A DNA stretch of 64,000 bases, from positions 1,798,001 to 1,862,000 of the forward strand of contig JAQSEB010000046.1 in NCBI GenBank assembly GCA_030063045.1, read 5' to 3'. The stretch is from Pratylenchus scribneri (lineage: Eukaryota > Nematoda > Chromadorea > Rhabditida > Pratylenchidae). Both the position numbers and the translations under genes were made by a program. The notes under the pieces are model-generated. The model searched no databases and was not told the origin of the DNA. It saw only the letters and a list, made by a program, of their open reading frames with translations. Below are positions 1 through 12,640 of this stretch, piece after piece (within the stretch, counting starts at the first letter, position 1; each line of letters starts with the position of its first letter).

Positions 1-599
1 AATCAAAAAAGAAGAAAAATTTCACCAATCTCATGTAATCGATTAAGAATTATTTTCAAAAAATTTGCTAAGGTCTTTTTTATATTTTCCCAAGACAATA
101 TCATCTAATGCCTCTATAATTTAAATATTTTTAATCCTCATTGTGCATTGATGGAAAAATTCCAAATATGATGATTCCATTCACTGTCCAATCCCTTGCT
201 GTTATTCTCTTTCACAAATATTTCATATAAAATTGCTGAAATGGCATTCTAGTGGAAAATATAATTCAAATGTTTGCCTTAGGAAATTTTTCGAAAAATT
301 TTCCAAATCAAATTCCACATCAAATTTTTGCCTCATTCTTTGTTCAAATTCACCATACATATTCAAATTATAATAAAAATTGCCCGAATAATATAAAAAG
401 GCGAAATTCCGTGTCATTTTCAACATCTTTTTTTATTAACCCATATATTTTACTTATTACATTTTATTTTCTGCTACATTAATGCACTTCTCAAATTAGC
501 ATATTATTATTTTAGCCCTATTTATTATAAATTGTAAATAAATTTATTTAATATATTTAGAAAAAGAGAAATAATATTTTTCAATTATAAAATTTCAAA
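1..599. other. Upstream intergenic DNA, no gene seen
   Basis: AT-rich sequence with short low-complexity open frames only. The part around 240-460 resembles fragments of the old dispersed repeats seen elsewhere in the window (paired runs around nnAATTTTTCGAAAAATTTTCC). The last ~60 bases before 600 are the presumed promoter and 5' UTR of the SPRY gene that follows; no clear TATA box is visible. Confidence 0.4.
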
Positions 600-2041
600 A
601 TGAATCAGGAAAATGCTAAAAATGGTGCCATAGAAAAGTGGAATGAATTTTACAAAATGAAGGATGAGATGACCAAGATGAAACGCAAATTGAATGAGGA
701 AAAAGCTGCAGAAAAGCTAAAAATGAAAGAGGAAATGGCCACAAAAAAGCGAAAAATGATGGATGAAATTGTGAAAGAAATGGACGAAACGAATGAGGAA
801 AATGCCAAATTGAAGAGAGAAAATCGAGCATTGAAAATGAAGATAGAAAAAATGGAATCTGATTTAAAATCGGTTAATCTTTTAAAATTAATGAAAATAT
901 TTCATTTTATTAAAGCAAAATCTTTCAATTCGTCGAATAATGCCCACGGAATTATTGAATGAATTGTTTGGCTCATTGCCATTGGAAAATGCATTTGGTC
1001 TTCTGGCCAAAATGCCATATGGCCTTTTGGCCAGAAATGTTCAGAAAATGATAAAAAGCATTAAAGAGGTAGTGATGAGTATATTTATTGAAAATTAAAT
1101 TAATAATGAAATGTTCAATTACATTAAAGAAGTAGAATATTTATAGAAAATTAAATAATATTAATTTTAAAGGCAATGAAGGAGAATAAATTGAATGAGG
1201 AGGATTGTGGGTCAAATTTGACCATTACTGAGGGAGGATTAGTTGCAAAGCATTCCGGCCCAACTGGTAAAAATAAAATCGCTTATTTTTTATGTATTTA
1301 AATATTATTTTTAGGATTAAATTCAGATCGAGCTATTCTGCCAATTCCAACTTTCTCTTTGAATGCAATCAATAAACCAACAATTTTATTCTACTTTGAA
1401 ATGGAAATACTCGCCAAATCAAATTGGTAAATTAATTTGATTTTACATTTTTATTCGGAAATTATAAATTTTACAAATTTTGTTGTTTTTAAAATTTAGA
1501 ACAAGCCAAAAATAATTTTTACATTTTTCAAATAAAATAAATTAATTTATGAAAATTCTAAGTGTCCAATAATTTATTCATTATTCAGTAATGTTATTGG
1601 ATTTTGTGGCCAACAATTTCCATTGCAAGTCAAATGGCTTGGAGGGAAGAATACAAATTCAATTGGAATTTGGCGGAAAAATGAAATGTGGATTGATGGA
1701 TCCATAATCAAATTTGGAAATGACTGTGGAGAATTCAAGAAAGGAGATTTTGTTGGCCTCGGAATAATCCATCGAAAAAATTCCAAAATGGAATGTTTTG
1801 CCATTTGGAATGGCAAATTGTTGGGTAAAATAGTTGAAATTTATTAAATTATTTAAGACAAAAAATATAACAGAGTTTTCTATAATTTAATTTAAATTCA
1901 GGGAAGGCCGAATTGCCGTCAAAATTCAACATAATGCAATTGTTCCCCACTGTCGATTTATATTGTGTTGGTGATTCAATCCGAGCAAATTTCATGAAGG
2001 AATCGTGGAAATTCAAGGAGTTCGGACGTGTCCTTGAATAA
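600..2041 (+). CDS. Coiled coil / F-box-like / SPRY protein, intact, 335 aa
   Basis: Six exons (600-872, 916-1068, 1173-1266, 1315-1426, 1589-1824, 1902-2041) with GT-AG borders and consistent phases give 1008 nt. Exon 1 encodes a charged heptad-rich coiled coil (about residues 1-91). Exon 2 holds a helix motif beginning MPTELLNELFGSLPLENAF, which resembles the first helices of an F-box. Exons 3-6 form a SPRY domain: HSGPTG, RAILPIP, FYFEMEIL, IGFCGQQF, NSIGIW, WIDGS, KKGDFVGLGI, MECFAIWNGKLLG, then DSIRANF and a C-terminal FKEFGRVLE. No signal peptide. SPRY domains bind protein partners; with an F-box this would suggest substrate recognition for SCF ubiquitin ligase, but that is inference and the F-box match is partial. 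It is the best-preserved template for the degraded copies nearby. The start is the first in-frame ATG and begins the coiled coil. Confidence 0.85.
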
Positions 2042-3636
2042 AAATTTGGCAATAATAATAGCTAGGAAAGAAAAGTGATGAGGATGGAGCAATCAACCTA
2101 ATTTAATTCCCATACAATTATTCATTTAATTTATTTGATTTAATTTTTGAAGAAAATGAACAAATCCATCAAAATTCACTTATTTTATTTTTGATTCATT
2201 TAAATATTTCAATTTTGGATAAAAATAAACACATAAATATTTACTGCTTTCATTTAATGAACATTGCGCCTTTACTAAAAAATAAAGAACAATTAAACTT
2301 TTTGCTGTTTTAAAATTTTTTTGATTATCTATAAAAAATATTGCCGAATGAATTATTTGATTTGATAAGATTCTAAATTAAATATTTCTGAGCCAAATGA
2401 TCACCAAATTAATTCAAATGTTTTGCCGATGGCAATTTTCCCAAACATTTCAATCAAATTCAAACAGACAATTGAGAATAAAAGCGGATTGATGAATTTT
2501 GTCTCATTCTCCAAATTTTAGAAAAAATTCCCTATTATAAAATGCTCATTGTAACATTTTTAATGGGTTGGGAAATTCCCAATAGGCAAAGCAATTTTTT
2601 TGTCTTTTATTTGGACAAAATTCATTGAAGGATTTTAGAATTGCCTCCTTCCAAATTTACTCCATTGTTGATTTTCATTCATTGGAATGTAAATATTAAT
2701 AAATTCCACTTTTTCCCCAATGACAAAATTTAAAGATTCTTTTTTTTTGATTTATGAGTACAAAATTCAATAAAATTTATAATTGAATAATTACATTTGA
2801 TTAGAATACAGAGGCTCCAATGGCCTTTAATCAAGAGCAGAGAGTTATTGTTTAATGCTAATGCCAAAATGATTTATTTTTTGAAATCAAATACAAATTA
2901 ATAGATGTAATTTAGATAAAAGTTCAAAAAAGATGTTAAATGTAAATGAGAATAAAGCATGAAATTAAATAAATGGATCAATCTTCTTTTTTTTTGATTT
3001 CGAATTGATGATCATTCAAAAAATAGAATAAATTAAATGATAAAATGTATTGGAATTAAATGATTGGTCCTTGTTCATTTTTGCCTTCCTTGACATAATT
3101 CTTATTCAAGGACACTTCCGAATTCCTTGAATAGATTTAATTTAAATATTTTTTTTAAATTTATTTCATATAAGTAATTTCTAACTCTGAATGAATATCT
3201 ACAAAAAATATTAATTGTTTTCTTTTAATCACTTGAATTATATTTCAATTTTTGATGAGCAATAAATCTTTCCCACTACATATTTATGTTTTTTTTTTCA
3301 AATTATTAATAAAATTGTGTTTTTTGACCATTCTAATCAAAACATGAAAATTGCCTCGGGATAAGATATTTGGATGCTATTGAGATATTTTATACATTTA
3401 TATTCTAAAAATTAGAAAATTGTGATTTAAAAATTAATTATTTCGATCATTTTTTAAATAAATCATTTAATTAAATATATTTAATTATCTGAATTTTATC
3501 CGAAAGTGAATGAAAAATAAATTGGTTGATTGAAAATTATATAATAGAAATAATGTTAGAAAAATAAAAACAAATTTAAAAATTAAGACTTGAGAATATT
3601 TTTGATTGTATCTTCCTCTTTTACATATTCAATTAT
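2042..3636. other. Intergenic: duplicated 3' flank and dispersed repeats
   Basis: The first ~400 bases (to about 2440) are the 3' flank of the SPRY gene and recur in inverted orientation at about 17140-17510. From 2440 to 2800 there is an old dispersed repeat (pieces such as GGGAAATTCCCAATAGGCA also occur near 4980). A short relic of a SPRY last exon lies at 3098-3135. The rest is AT-rich with no gene seen. Confidence 0.5.
3098..3135 (-). pseudogene. Relic of a SPRY-gene last exon
   Basis: On the minus strand this stretch encodes FKEFGSVLE followed by a stop, the same C terminus as the gene at 600-2041 (FKEFGRVLE) and the inverted copy near 17520. Nothing else of the gene is next to it, so it is a tiny duplicated remnant. 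Confidence 0.6.
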
Positions 3637-4693
3637 TTAATGTTGAAAAAGTTTGTCAAATTCCTTAAAACTCCATTGTTTCTTCCCAAAATTTGCTCGA
3701 ATTGAATCGCCACCCCTGCACAAAGTGACAGCAGGGAAAAGTTGGGATTTGGCAAATCGAGGTGATATTTCAGCTTTCCCTAAATTTAATTATTATTGTC
3801 GCAAATTGCAATTTTTGTTTTAAATTTTTTTCATTAACAAATTTTGCAAATATTATTTTCTGCAAATATTTTACCCAAAAATTCGCCATTGTATGTGACA
3901 AAACATTTCATTGATGAATTTTTCGAGGAATTGATTATGCCATGGCCAACAATATCTCCATTGATGAATAATTCATTGCCATTTCCAATTTTGGTATTGG
4001 ATTTATCAACCCATATTTCTCCTTTTTGCCAAACTACAATTTCCATAAATTCAAGCCCATTTCCTTCCAAATTAAATTGCTGACCACAAAATCCAATATC
4101 AATATTCAATTGCCTGTGATTATTGGTAAGAAAAAAGAATAGATAATTTATAAATTAATTTTTTTTATAAAATTCTTAAATATTGTTAATTTTTTTATGA
4201 AAATTTATAAAATTAAAATGAAAATATTAATAAAATAAAATACCCTATTATGTTGAGAATTTCCACTTCATAATAGAATGAAATTAATGAATTTTTGGTT
4301 GGCAAATTGATTGTTGGAATTGGCAGATTCGCACGAACTGAAAGACAATCTTAAAAATAATTTTTATTTATTATTAAATTTTTATTAGAATTTCTGCAAT
4401 TTTAAATTTTTACCATTTGGACCAGAATGCTGTACAATATTTTCATCCGGTAAAATTGCCAAACTCTGTCCACAATCTTCTATATTCCATTTGTTTTCTT
4501 TCATTATCTAGTAAGAAAAAATTTATAAAAATTTTTTGTTAATTTCCACCTCCTTAATTCCATTTATCATTGTTTGAACATTTCTGGCTAAAAGGCCATT
4601 TAGCATTTTGGCCAAAAGACCGAAAGCTTTTTCCAATGGCAATGAACCAAATAATTCATTCAATAATTCGGTCGGCATTTCTTTTGGATTCAT
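3637..4693 (-). pseudogene. F-box-like/SPRY copy without coiled-coil exon, one frameshift
   Basis: Starts at an ATG (4693) directly before the F-box-like motif MPTELLNELFGSLPLEKAF, so it lacks the coiled-coil exon of the 600-2041 gene. Exons follow at about 4550-4693, 4416-4507, 4250-4350, 3890-4110 and 3637-3790. SPRY motifs are well kept: ANLPIP, FYYEVEIL, IGFCGQQF, WVDKS, GDIVGHGI, MKCFVTYNGEFLG, DSIRANFGK, FKEFDKLFQH. The second exon is 92 nt where paralogues have 94; the two missing bases near 4440 shift the frame before HSGPNG. The other introns keep family phases. It is either a young pseudogene or carries a sequencing indel. Confidence 0.75.
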
Positions 4694-6073
4694 TTTTTAG
4701 AATTTTAATGGATAATTTGTAAAAAAAATTTTTTGAAATATGAATATCTGTAAAGCTATGGAATAATGGAATTGCGCATAACATTCTCAAGATTAGTTTT
4801 TTTTTTTTAAATTTTCAGTACAATCCAAAAAAATTGAATGAAATATGAAAATGATAGTTCCATCATGTCTCCTTTTCTCGCAGAGCCAAAGCCCCCTCTC
4901 ACATTGTTTGCGGATTGGATTCCCTATTATAATTGTAACAAAAGGCAAAATTATGATTTTTGGATGATTGCCTGGGAAATTCCCATTAGGCACAACGATT
5001 TTCGAATTATTTTTTTCTTTCATTCATTGGAATAATATTTGGCAATTGAAGATTGGGAAAGAATTCAAATATCTTGAATGGGAGGAGATAGGAGAATTGA
5101 TGACCATTGTTCATTATTGCCGATGCCAAGCATTTGGAATAAGGATGAGAGCAAGGATGAAATATGATGTGGAATTGGCTTTGGGAAAATTGCCTTAGGA
5201 TAACATTGAATATTTTTTTTGCTACAGTGAGGGTGAATTTTGTGCTTTTTTTATTTGATGAACAAATAAAAATTATTATATACCATTCCCACTCATTCAT
5301 CATTCTCATTGTTTCTTTGTTCGATGCCGAAAAAGGTTGGGTACTGGGCATTCCGCCTCGAATATATTTTTGAAAAAGCCGATTCGCCTTACAATTTTGG
5401 ATGATCAAAAATAACCATCAATAAAAAATGCTCAAACTTGGAATGTTAAGAAATTTGCCTCGAAATGAATGTCATTACTTTTTCAAAAAAATCATAAATT
5501 TTTGATTGGCTAGGAAATTGTCTTTAGGCAAAATTTTTCATTTATTGGGGGCATGAGGATTTGTATTTAAATTCTTACTATGGGAAAAGAATAAAATGTT
5601 TGAAAAGAAAGAAAATTGGCGCGCATTTTTTGTCATTTCATTCATCATTCAAAAAGGACAAAAAATTCACCATCCTATCCTCCCTACCCCGATTACAAAA
5701 TATTTCATAAAAATTTAATAACAAAGGCAATTTTCTCAAGACAAATCCAATTCAATTAATCCCCATTTGATGCCCCTTTTGTGTTGTTTTACTTTCCCAT
5801 TGAACTAATTTATATTGGGTGTGCATTTTCAATGCCTTCTTAAAAAAAGTAAAAAAATAATCCGTAAATTTGCAATAAATTTTGCTTAGTGTTGGCTTTT
5901 TTCTCATTGCATCAAATTTTAGTCAAATTATTAGTTTGTATAGAAAATATTTGGCTCTCCTGATTTTTCACAAAAGTTAAAAATCCAATTTACATTTATT
6001 ATTCCTTAATATTAAAGATTTTCTAATTTCAAAGCAATTATTTCTACCAAATTATCTTCCGAATCTACAAAAA
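4694..6073. other. Intergenic: degenerate dispersed repeats
   Basis: No gene seen. About 4870-5060 matches, in opposite orientation, repeats at 25030-25330 and 35100-35440 (shared core GGATTGGATTCCC and TGGCTGGGAAATT-type words). About 5150-5440 resembles 29210-29540. About 5640-5760 is an inverted copy of the repeat at 7040-7150 (shared GGATAGGATGGTGAA). The short frames here read across repeats and carry no domain signal. Confidence 0.5.
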
Positions 6074-6745
6074 ATGAATTCAAAACGAATGCCAGCTGAA
6101 TTATTGAATGAATTGTTTGGCTCATTGCCATTGGATAATGCTTTTGGTCTTCTGGCCAAAATGCCAAATGGCCTTTTGGCAAGAAATGTTCAGAAAATGA
6201 TAAATGGCATTAAAATGGTAGAATATTTATAAAAAATTAAAATAATAGTGACTTTTAAAGGCAATGAAGAACAATAAATTGAATGAGGAGGATTGTGGTC
6301 CAAAATTGACAATTTCAGATGGAGGATTAGTTGCCAGCCATTCTGGCCCAACTGGTAAAAATAAAATCGTCTTGTTTCCTATGTATTTAAATATTATTTT
6401 TAGGATTAAATTCTGTTCGAGCTATTTTTCCAATTCCATCTTTCACTTTGAATGCAATCAATAAACCTAAAATTGTATTCTACTTTGAAATGGAAATTCT
6501 CGACAAATCAGATTGGTAAATTAATTTGTTTTTACATTTTTATTTGAAAACTATAAATTTTACAAAATTTGTTGTCTTAAAAATTTAGAACAAAAAATAA
6601 ATTATTTTTTGCGTTTTTCAAACGAAATAAATTCATTTTTAAAAATTCTAATTGACCAATAATTTATTCATTATACAGGTACAGCATTGTAATTGGATTT
6701 TGTGACCAACAATTTCCATTGCGCGGGTGTGCGTTAGATAAATAG
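6074..6745 (+). pseudogene. F-box-like/SPRY copy truncated inside SPRY
   Basis: Begins at ATG 6074 with MNSKRMPAELLNELFGSLPLDNAF, so like the copy at 3637-4693 it starts at the F-box-like motif. The next exons (from about 6262 and 6404) are open and carry EEDCGPKLTI, HSGPTG, RAIFPIP and FYFEMEIL. The SPRY core exon starts normally (IGFCDQQFPL), then diverges after a few codons and stops at 6743-6745 (RGCALDK-stop). The rest of the SPRY domain is missing, replaced by repeat-like DNA. The break is a sharp loss of homology, so a deletion or rearrangement is likely. Confidence 0.75.
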
Positions 6746-8645
6746 TGCCAATTGTTGCGTATTATGGAATGATAAATGTAAATTGAATATCATATTCTCA
6801 AGATTGGATTTTTATCTTTTACGAAAAATCAAGAGAGCTGAATATTTTCTATAAAACTAATAATTTGACTGAAATTTGAATAATGTAATGCGAAAAAAGC
6901 CAAAAAAGAAAAAAAGATTTATTACAAATTCACAGATTATTTTCATATTTATTGGTATGTTTAAGAAGGCAATGCAGTAATTTTATTTAGTTTATTATGG
7001 AAGTCAATCATCATAAAGGACCAAAAGAGGATTAAAATTGGGAAGGAATTGTCTTGGGAAATTTGAAAATTGCTTATGGCAAATTTACTGAAAATATTTT
7101 TAAATTGGAGCGAGGAGGGTAGGATGGTGAACTATTTTGTTCTTTTTTGATTGACGAATTCACAATGCAATAATAAATTAAAATATGAAAAAAAGATGGG
7201 AGTGGAATGGAAAACACAATGGAATGAACAAAGAGGTCATTTTTTGCCAATTTCACATATTCAATGCTAGGATTGTTGATGTATCTGCCATCCTCCATCC
7301 ATCTTCTTTGTATCCTTTGTGTTATTGTATTGGTTTCATTTACATGCAATATTCAACTAATGTCTATCATATAATCATGGATGATTCACAAATAAAATTC
7401 AAAATATGAAAAATTCAAATTTTCCATTCTTTTTTAACCATAATATTTTATATTCATAATAATTTTCCATTTGGAATAAACCAATGCTAAAATAAATTAA
7501 TAAGGCACATAGATTTTTATGACATTCCGTCATCTTTTTCCATTCCTCCAACATTTTCATGTATAAAATAATGCCCAATAAATAATTCTCAAAATAAAAT
7601 AGCTAATTAAGCAAAATGTGAAAAAAATATTGCCTATAAAAATTTCATATGAATCTAAATTTTGAATAAATTAATCTTAAATGGAGAGAATTTTAGACAT
7701 TTCAAATATCACAAAGAAAATTTGCCTTCAGAAAATTTTTGAAATATATCTAAATAGGAGGATACCAGAGCCATTATGAATTTTTGTCCTTTTTTGATTG
7801 ATGGTGAATTAAAATTTAAATAATATGGGAAAAATCGAAAAGAATAGAATGAACAATGAAATGAAAAAATGGAGGCATTTTTGTTAATTTCCCATATTCA
7901 ATGTTGGGTGTATTTCCAAATCTCTTTTGGATGTGTTCTTCTTTGTTCTTAACTGACCAGTAAATATTCACTGATGAATCATAATGAATGTTCACAGATT
8001 AATTTCAAAATTTATAAAATCTTATTTTCTGAATCTTTCTCAACCATTTATTATTCCTTCTTACTTAAAATATAACAAATTCACAATGGATATGGATGGT
8101 CTAGAGAGATCCCCATATTGGTAAATAAATTAACCAAAAATTGATGAAATTTATATTCAGCTCCTATGAAATCCGTTCCCTTTTATGTAAAATGAAATTG
8201 ATGTTATTTACATTTTATTTATTTTTTGTGATGATTGTTTAGGACGTAGATGTTTGCTTCATAAAAATAAAACTTTTTTTGTAGATATCATATCAATTTG
8301 GGTATGCCTAAGAGTTAGTTGAATTCTTAAACGATCCCATCCATCCCATATAGCTCTAATAGATGTGAATGTGAACAATTTCACAATCACCCATTTTACT
8401 ACTTACTACTAACTATTTATTAAAATCACCCATTCCTCCTAACCATATTTCTTCATTAACGCCATTTTCTCTCTTTTTGCCTTCATTAAAACATATAAAA
8501 ATATTAGACGGTGAAATAAAGAATGGATTAGATAGGCTAAATAAAGTTCATTAGAATAATTAAACATTTTTGTTATAATTATCTTGAATTTCAGAAATTT
8601 AATTTTAAAAATTTCATTAGATTATCTTCAAAAGAACTACCAAAA
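6746..8645. repeat. Dispersed repeat region (at least two copies)
   Basis: The segment at about 6775-7420 is a diverged duplicate of about 11990-12640: both contain TTCACAGATTA, GTTAAGAAGGCAATGCAG, AATTGTCTTGGGAA, GGGTAGGATGG, and end with a CATGGATGA..ACAGATTAATTTCAAA-type tail. Another partial copy lies at about 7700-8040. In both cases the duplicate follows a truncated F-box/SPRY copy, so gene and repeat may have been duplicated together. No coding gene is supported; the open frames at 7074-7409 are inside the repeat. Confidence 0.55.
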
Positions 8646-10170
8646 ATGAATCCAAATAATAAAGTTTTTGAGGAAGTGCTGAGTGAACATAATTGAAGTC
8701 TCAGCTGCTAGAATGGATATGAAGCAAATGGCCAAGGAATTAGAAAAATTGAAGGTAAACATTGGCAAAAAAATTTAAAAGTTTAAATTATTTAATATAT
8801 ATAGGAGTCCGTGAAAAAAGCAAATGGACCAAATAATGGAGAACAGCAGTCGGGAATGATGCAAATGATCCGCCAACAGCAGCAGATGAGCGATAAATTT
8901 AACAAAATGGAAAATAAAATGGATGAAATGAAAAAGGATTTGTATGAATTAAAGCAAGGGATGATCAAGAAGGAGAAAGAAATTGTTATTCTGAAGGAAG
9001 AAAATACAAAATTGAAAGTTAAAATGAACGAATTGGAGAAGCAAATTGAAATGGTAAGATTGGTAAATTTAAATAAATTAATATAATTTAAATTTCAACA
9101 TTTAATAATTAATAAATTAAATCGGGCATCCATTAAAAATTTTATTGCAAACAAATGCATTCAATTAAAATTTTATTGAAATAATATATTTTTGTATTTC
9201 TTTCTTTTGAGCTAAAACAATTTTCAATATTTTTTTATTTAGTTATCACTATGAGTTTTAATTAATTTAAAATATATTTTTTATTAATCGAAAGATGCAA
9301 ATTTTCTTTTAAATAATATTCTCTGTATGCCATTTAAGATTGACAAATTGAATATGGCTGATTCTGGACCGAAATTAATTGTCTCGAGAGAAGGACTCGT
9401 TGCCAAACATCGCGGCCCTTATGGTTAACTCAAATTTATAAATTAAAAATATTTCATTTTAAGGACCCAATTCCGTCCGTGCCATTTTGCCAATTCCAGC
9501 AATCGATTTCGATGTCAAAAATTCATCAATTATCTTCTATTATGAAGTGCAAATTCTTAAATGGACACACGGATGGTATTTTTCTATTTAAAATTTGCCA
9601 AAATATTTTTTAATACTTATAATAATAAATAATTATTATAAAATCCAAAAATTTCAGTTTTTCATTCATTATTACAGGGATGTCGTTTGGGATATTGACA
9701 TTGGATTTTGTACTCGAGATTTTCCGTTGGAAGGCAAATGGCTAGGAAATTAGAAAAATTCAATTGGAATTGATCGTAAAAGCATGAATATCGATGGAAG
9801 GAATATCAAATTCAATCATGTCTTTGATGATTTCAAGAAGGATGGGGATGTGATGGGCATTGGTATAATCTATCATCCAAAATCATCTATGCTATATTAT
9901 GGTCCGAATTCGTCAATAGAATGTTTTGGTACATTCAATGGCAGATTATTGGGTAAAATAATTAAAAATATTTATAATTTTAAAAATCAATATAATCCAG
10001 GGATAACAGATTTGCCCGAAAAATTTGTCGACTTCAAACTTTTCCCCGCTATCACTTTGTACAATGCTGGCGAATCAGTCCGTATGAACTTTGACAAGGA
10101 TAAATGGCTCTTCAAAGTTGTAAATATCCTTCAATCTGGAATATTAAACCGTTCAATTTTTGGCATTTAA
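8646..10170 (+). pseudogene. Coiled coil/SPRY copy with frameshift and stop
   Basis: Belongs to the same subtype as the intact gene at 26456-28404. Exon 1 starts MNPNNK at 8646, but the frame shifts by one base near 8685 before the conserved DMKQMAKELEKLK. Exon 2 (about 8806-9053) encodes a coiled coil with ENTKLKVKMNELEKQIE and no F-box-like motif or membrane span. SPRY exons follow (HRGPYG, RAILPIP, FYYEVQIL, IGFCTRDFPLEG, IDRKSMNIDG, DVMGIGIIYHP, ECFGTFNGRLLG, ESVRMNFDKDKW). An in-frame TAG at 9751-9753 replaces the residue before KNSIGI. The reading frame ends with an extended C terminus at 10170. Two independent lesions make a pseudogene likely. Confidence 0.75.
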
Positions 10171-11633
10171 AATGGCAATTCGAGAAATTCTAATGGACCT
10201 TTGAATAAGAATTTTGGAAATGATGGCAGAAATTTCAAAATTGAGAAACAAACACATATAATTTCGATGAATTTTAAAACAAAGTTTTGTTTGCACCTAC
10301 TTAATCCCTAATTTATTTTGCTTATAATATTTTAGATATATAATTTTGAATAAACAATAAAGCATTTTTCACTTTCATTTAATATATATTTGATATGAAA
10401 TTTAAAATATTCTCAAAATCAAAAATTTTTCTAGCTATAAAAAATATATGTAAATTTAATTTTTAATAAAATAAATATATAGATTTTAAAATCTTATCAA
10501 AAAATTTAAAAATAGTCAACTATAATCAATAAAAAGCCAAGCTAAATGAGAAGTCGAAATGTTGGAAAAAATGAGGATGGGCAAAAAGTCCGCCAATAAT
10601 ATTTGTGTGTGCCTCCCCAAATTGAGATGTCACCATTTGTATTGGTCAATAATCTAAAAAATTCAACAATGAAGAAAAAGGTTCCAAATAATTTGCATCA
10701 TTTTTTCCATATACGCAATCTAACAATATAAAATAAATAATTTTTTCTCCAACAAAAAATTCAATCAAAACATTGGACTATTTTTTGGCTATTGAGCCTT
10801 GATAAGCGAGGTATTTAACCTTTCAGTATAAGGCGTTATTCAATTAGAAAGTCCCAAAATTTCTCTAAAATATAAATTTTCCAATTTTATAAAAATGTTA
10901 AGTTTTATAAAATAAAAGCAGCTTTTTTTCAAAAATTCAAGTTTTAATTTAATTTAATATACATTATATAAATCACTCTGGCTTCATAAGTGTTATATTT
11001 TTGGAAATTGATTATTGCCTGACGAAATATAAAATAAAGTATAAATCACAATTATTAGTTCACTGAAACAATCTTTATATAAAATTTAATATTGAAAAGA
11101 GCTCTTCTTTTAATTGCCTATCCTATTCAATTCTTATAAAAATATTTAAATTTTCAATATATTTAATAAACAAAACTTAATTCTCAACAAAAGACCTTTC
11201 TGTCTTTTTTACTTTCTAATCTAATTTATTTGTCCATAAAAATAAAAACAAAATCTCGGATTATGGACTATTTAATATTTTTGGAAATAATTTTTTCAGT
11301 CTCAATCAAATTCACCAATTTCACAGCTGTGTTTTATAATGGGATAAAAATTATTATTAAGCCTAATGCAAATAATCATATGAAGATATATTTAATATAC
11401 AAGATCAACGACATAGGTGTTAGCTCACTTTGTTTAAACACCTTCATCAGTATAAGTGTGTGTGCCCAGTCCCCAATTCCATTCTCTTGGTCGGTTTTCG
11501 GCTCTGTCTAATTTGTCCAAATAAAAATAAGACTTGTTTTTCAAAATTAGTCATTTTCTCTATTATTTTAATTCTGCCAAAAATATTTAACCTGAATTAA
11601 TTTCCTGCTACTCTTTTGTTCCCATGTTTAATT
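10171..11633. other. Intergenic, no gene seen
   Basis: AT-rich DNA. One 93-codon frame at 11230-11511 has no recognisable domain, no introns at family positions and AT-driven composition, so I do not call it. No tandem repeat or inverted-repeat element is obvious here. Confidence 0.4.
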
Positions 11634-11917
11634 TTACCAACTGGACCAGAATGCTTGACTAAATGTCCATCTTCCGAAATTTCTAACTTTGGCCCAGAAT
11701 CCTCTTTATTCAATTTATTGGTCTTCAGTGCTGAAATTATTCATTATATTTTAATTTTCTATAAATATTTCACCTATTTAATGCTTTTTATCATTTTATG
11801 AACATTTCTGGCCAAAAGGCCATTTGGCGTTTTGACAAGAAGATAAAAAGCATTTTTCAATGGCATTGAGCCAAATAATTCATTCATTAATTCAGTTGGT
11901 ATTCCTTTTCGATTCAT
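11634..11917 (-). pseudogene. F-box-like exon pair, SPRY exons missing
   Basis: Read on the minus strand, ATG 11917 begins MNRKGIPTELMNELFGSMPLKNAF..NGLLARNVHKM, the F-box-like exon, followed by an exon with NKLNKEDSGPKLEISEDG and HSGPVG before a GTAAAA donor at about 11634. The downstream SPRY exons expected on the lower-coordinate side are absent. It is a 3'-truncated duplicate of the family. The sequence just upstream (11990-12640) is the same repeat that borders the truncated copy at 6074-6745. Confidence 0.7.
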
Positions 11918-11989
11918 TTTTTATAGGTTTGGAAGAAAATTTGATAGAATAATTTTTTTAAATATAATTATCTGTAATTTGATAAATTT

Positions 11990-12640
11990 AATTTAATAAT
12001 CAACTTTCATGTTCTGATTTTGTTATCTTTGATACAAAAATTAAGAAAGCCAAATATTGTTAATAATTAAAAATAATTGTGAATAATTGTACGAAAAAAA
12101 TGCCAAAATTAAGAAAGATTTATTGCAAATTCACAGATTAATTTTCTTTGAATTTGTCCGATTTGTTAAGAAGGCAATGCAGCAATTTAATTGAAATTCA
12201 TTTGGAAAGCAAAAAATCAGAAAATGTAATCAAACTGGATTAAAATTTAAAATTTAATTGTCTTGGGAATATTGAAAATCGCCTTTGGAAAATTTTTGAA
12301 AATATTTCTCTATAATGGCGGGGACCGGGCAGGGTAGGATGGCGAACTTTTTTTTCCCTTTTTAGATTGATGGAATGCAGAGATGAAATAAATCTTAAAT
12401 AATATGTGAAATGGGAATGTAATGAACACAAAGAATGGAATGAACAATTGGGTCATTTTTTTCCAACTTCCCATTCCCATATTTAAAGCTGGGATTGTTT
12501 TATAGTCCTCCATCCATTTTCATTGTGTCATTTGTGTTATTAGTCCTATTTGCATGCATTGTAGTATTCAATGAATAAATTTTTTCTTAGTCTCATGGAT
12601 GAGTTACAGATTAATTTCAAAGTATGAACAATTCTTATTT
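11990..12640. repeat. Diverged duplicate of 6775-7420
   Basis: Same order of words as 6775-7420: TTGCAAATTCACAGATTA, AAGAAGGCAATGCAG, AATTGTCTTGGGAA, GGGTAGGATGG, TTTGTGTTATT, then a CATGGATGAGTTACAGATTAATTTCAAA tail pattern. Conservation is patchy and noncoding. It probably moved together with the neighbouring F-box/SPRY fragment. Confidence 0.55.

Noticed and set aside
11230..11511. 93-codon plus-strand frame
   Set aside because: AT-driven composition, no recognisable domain and no relation to other genes here.
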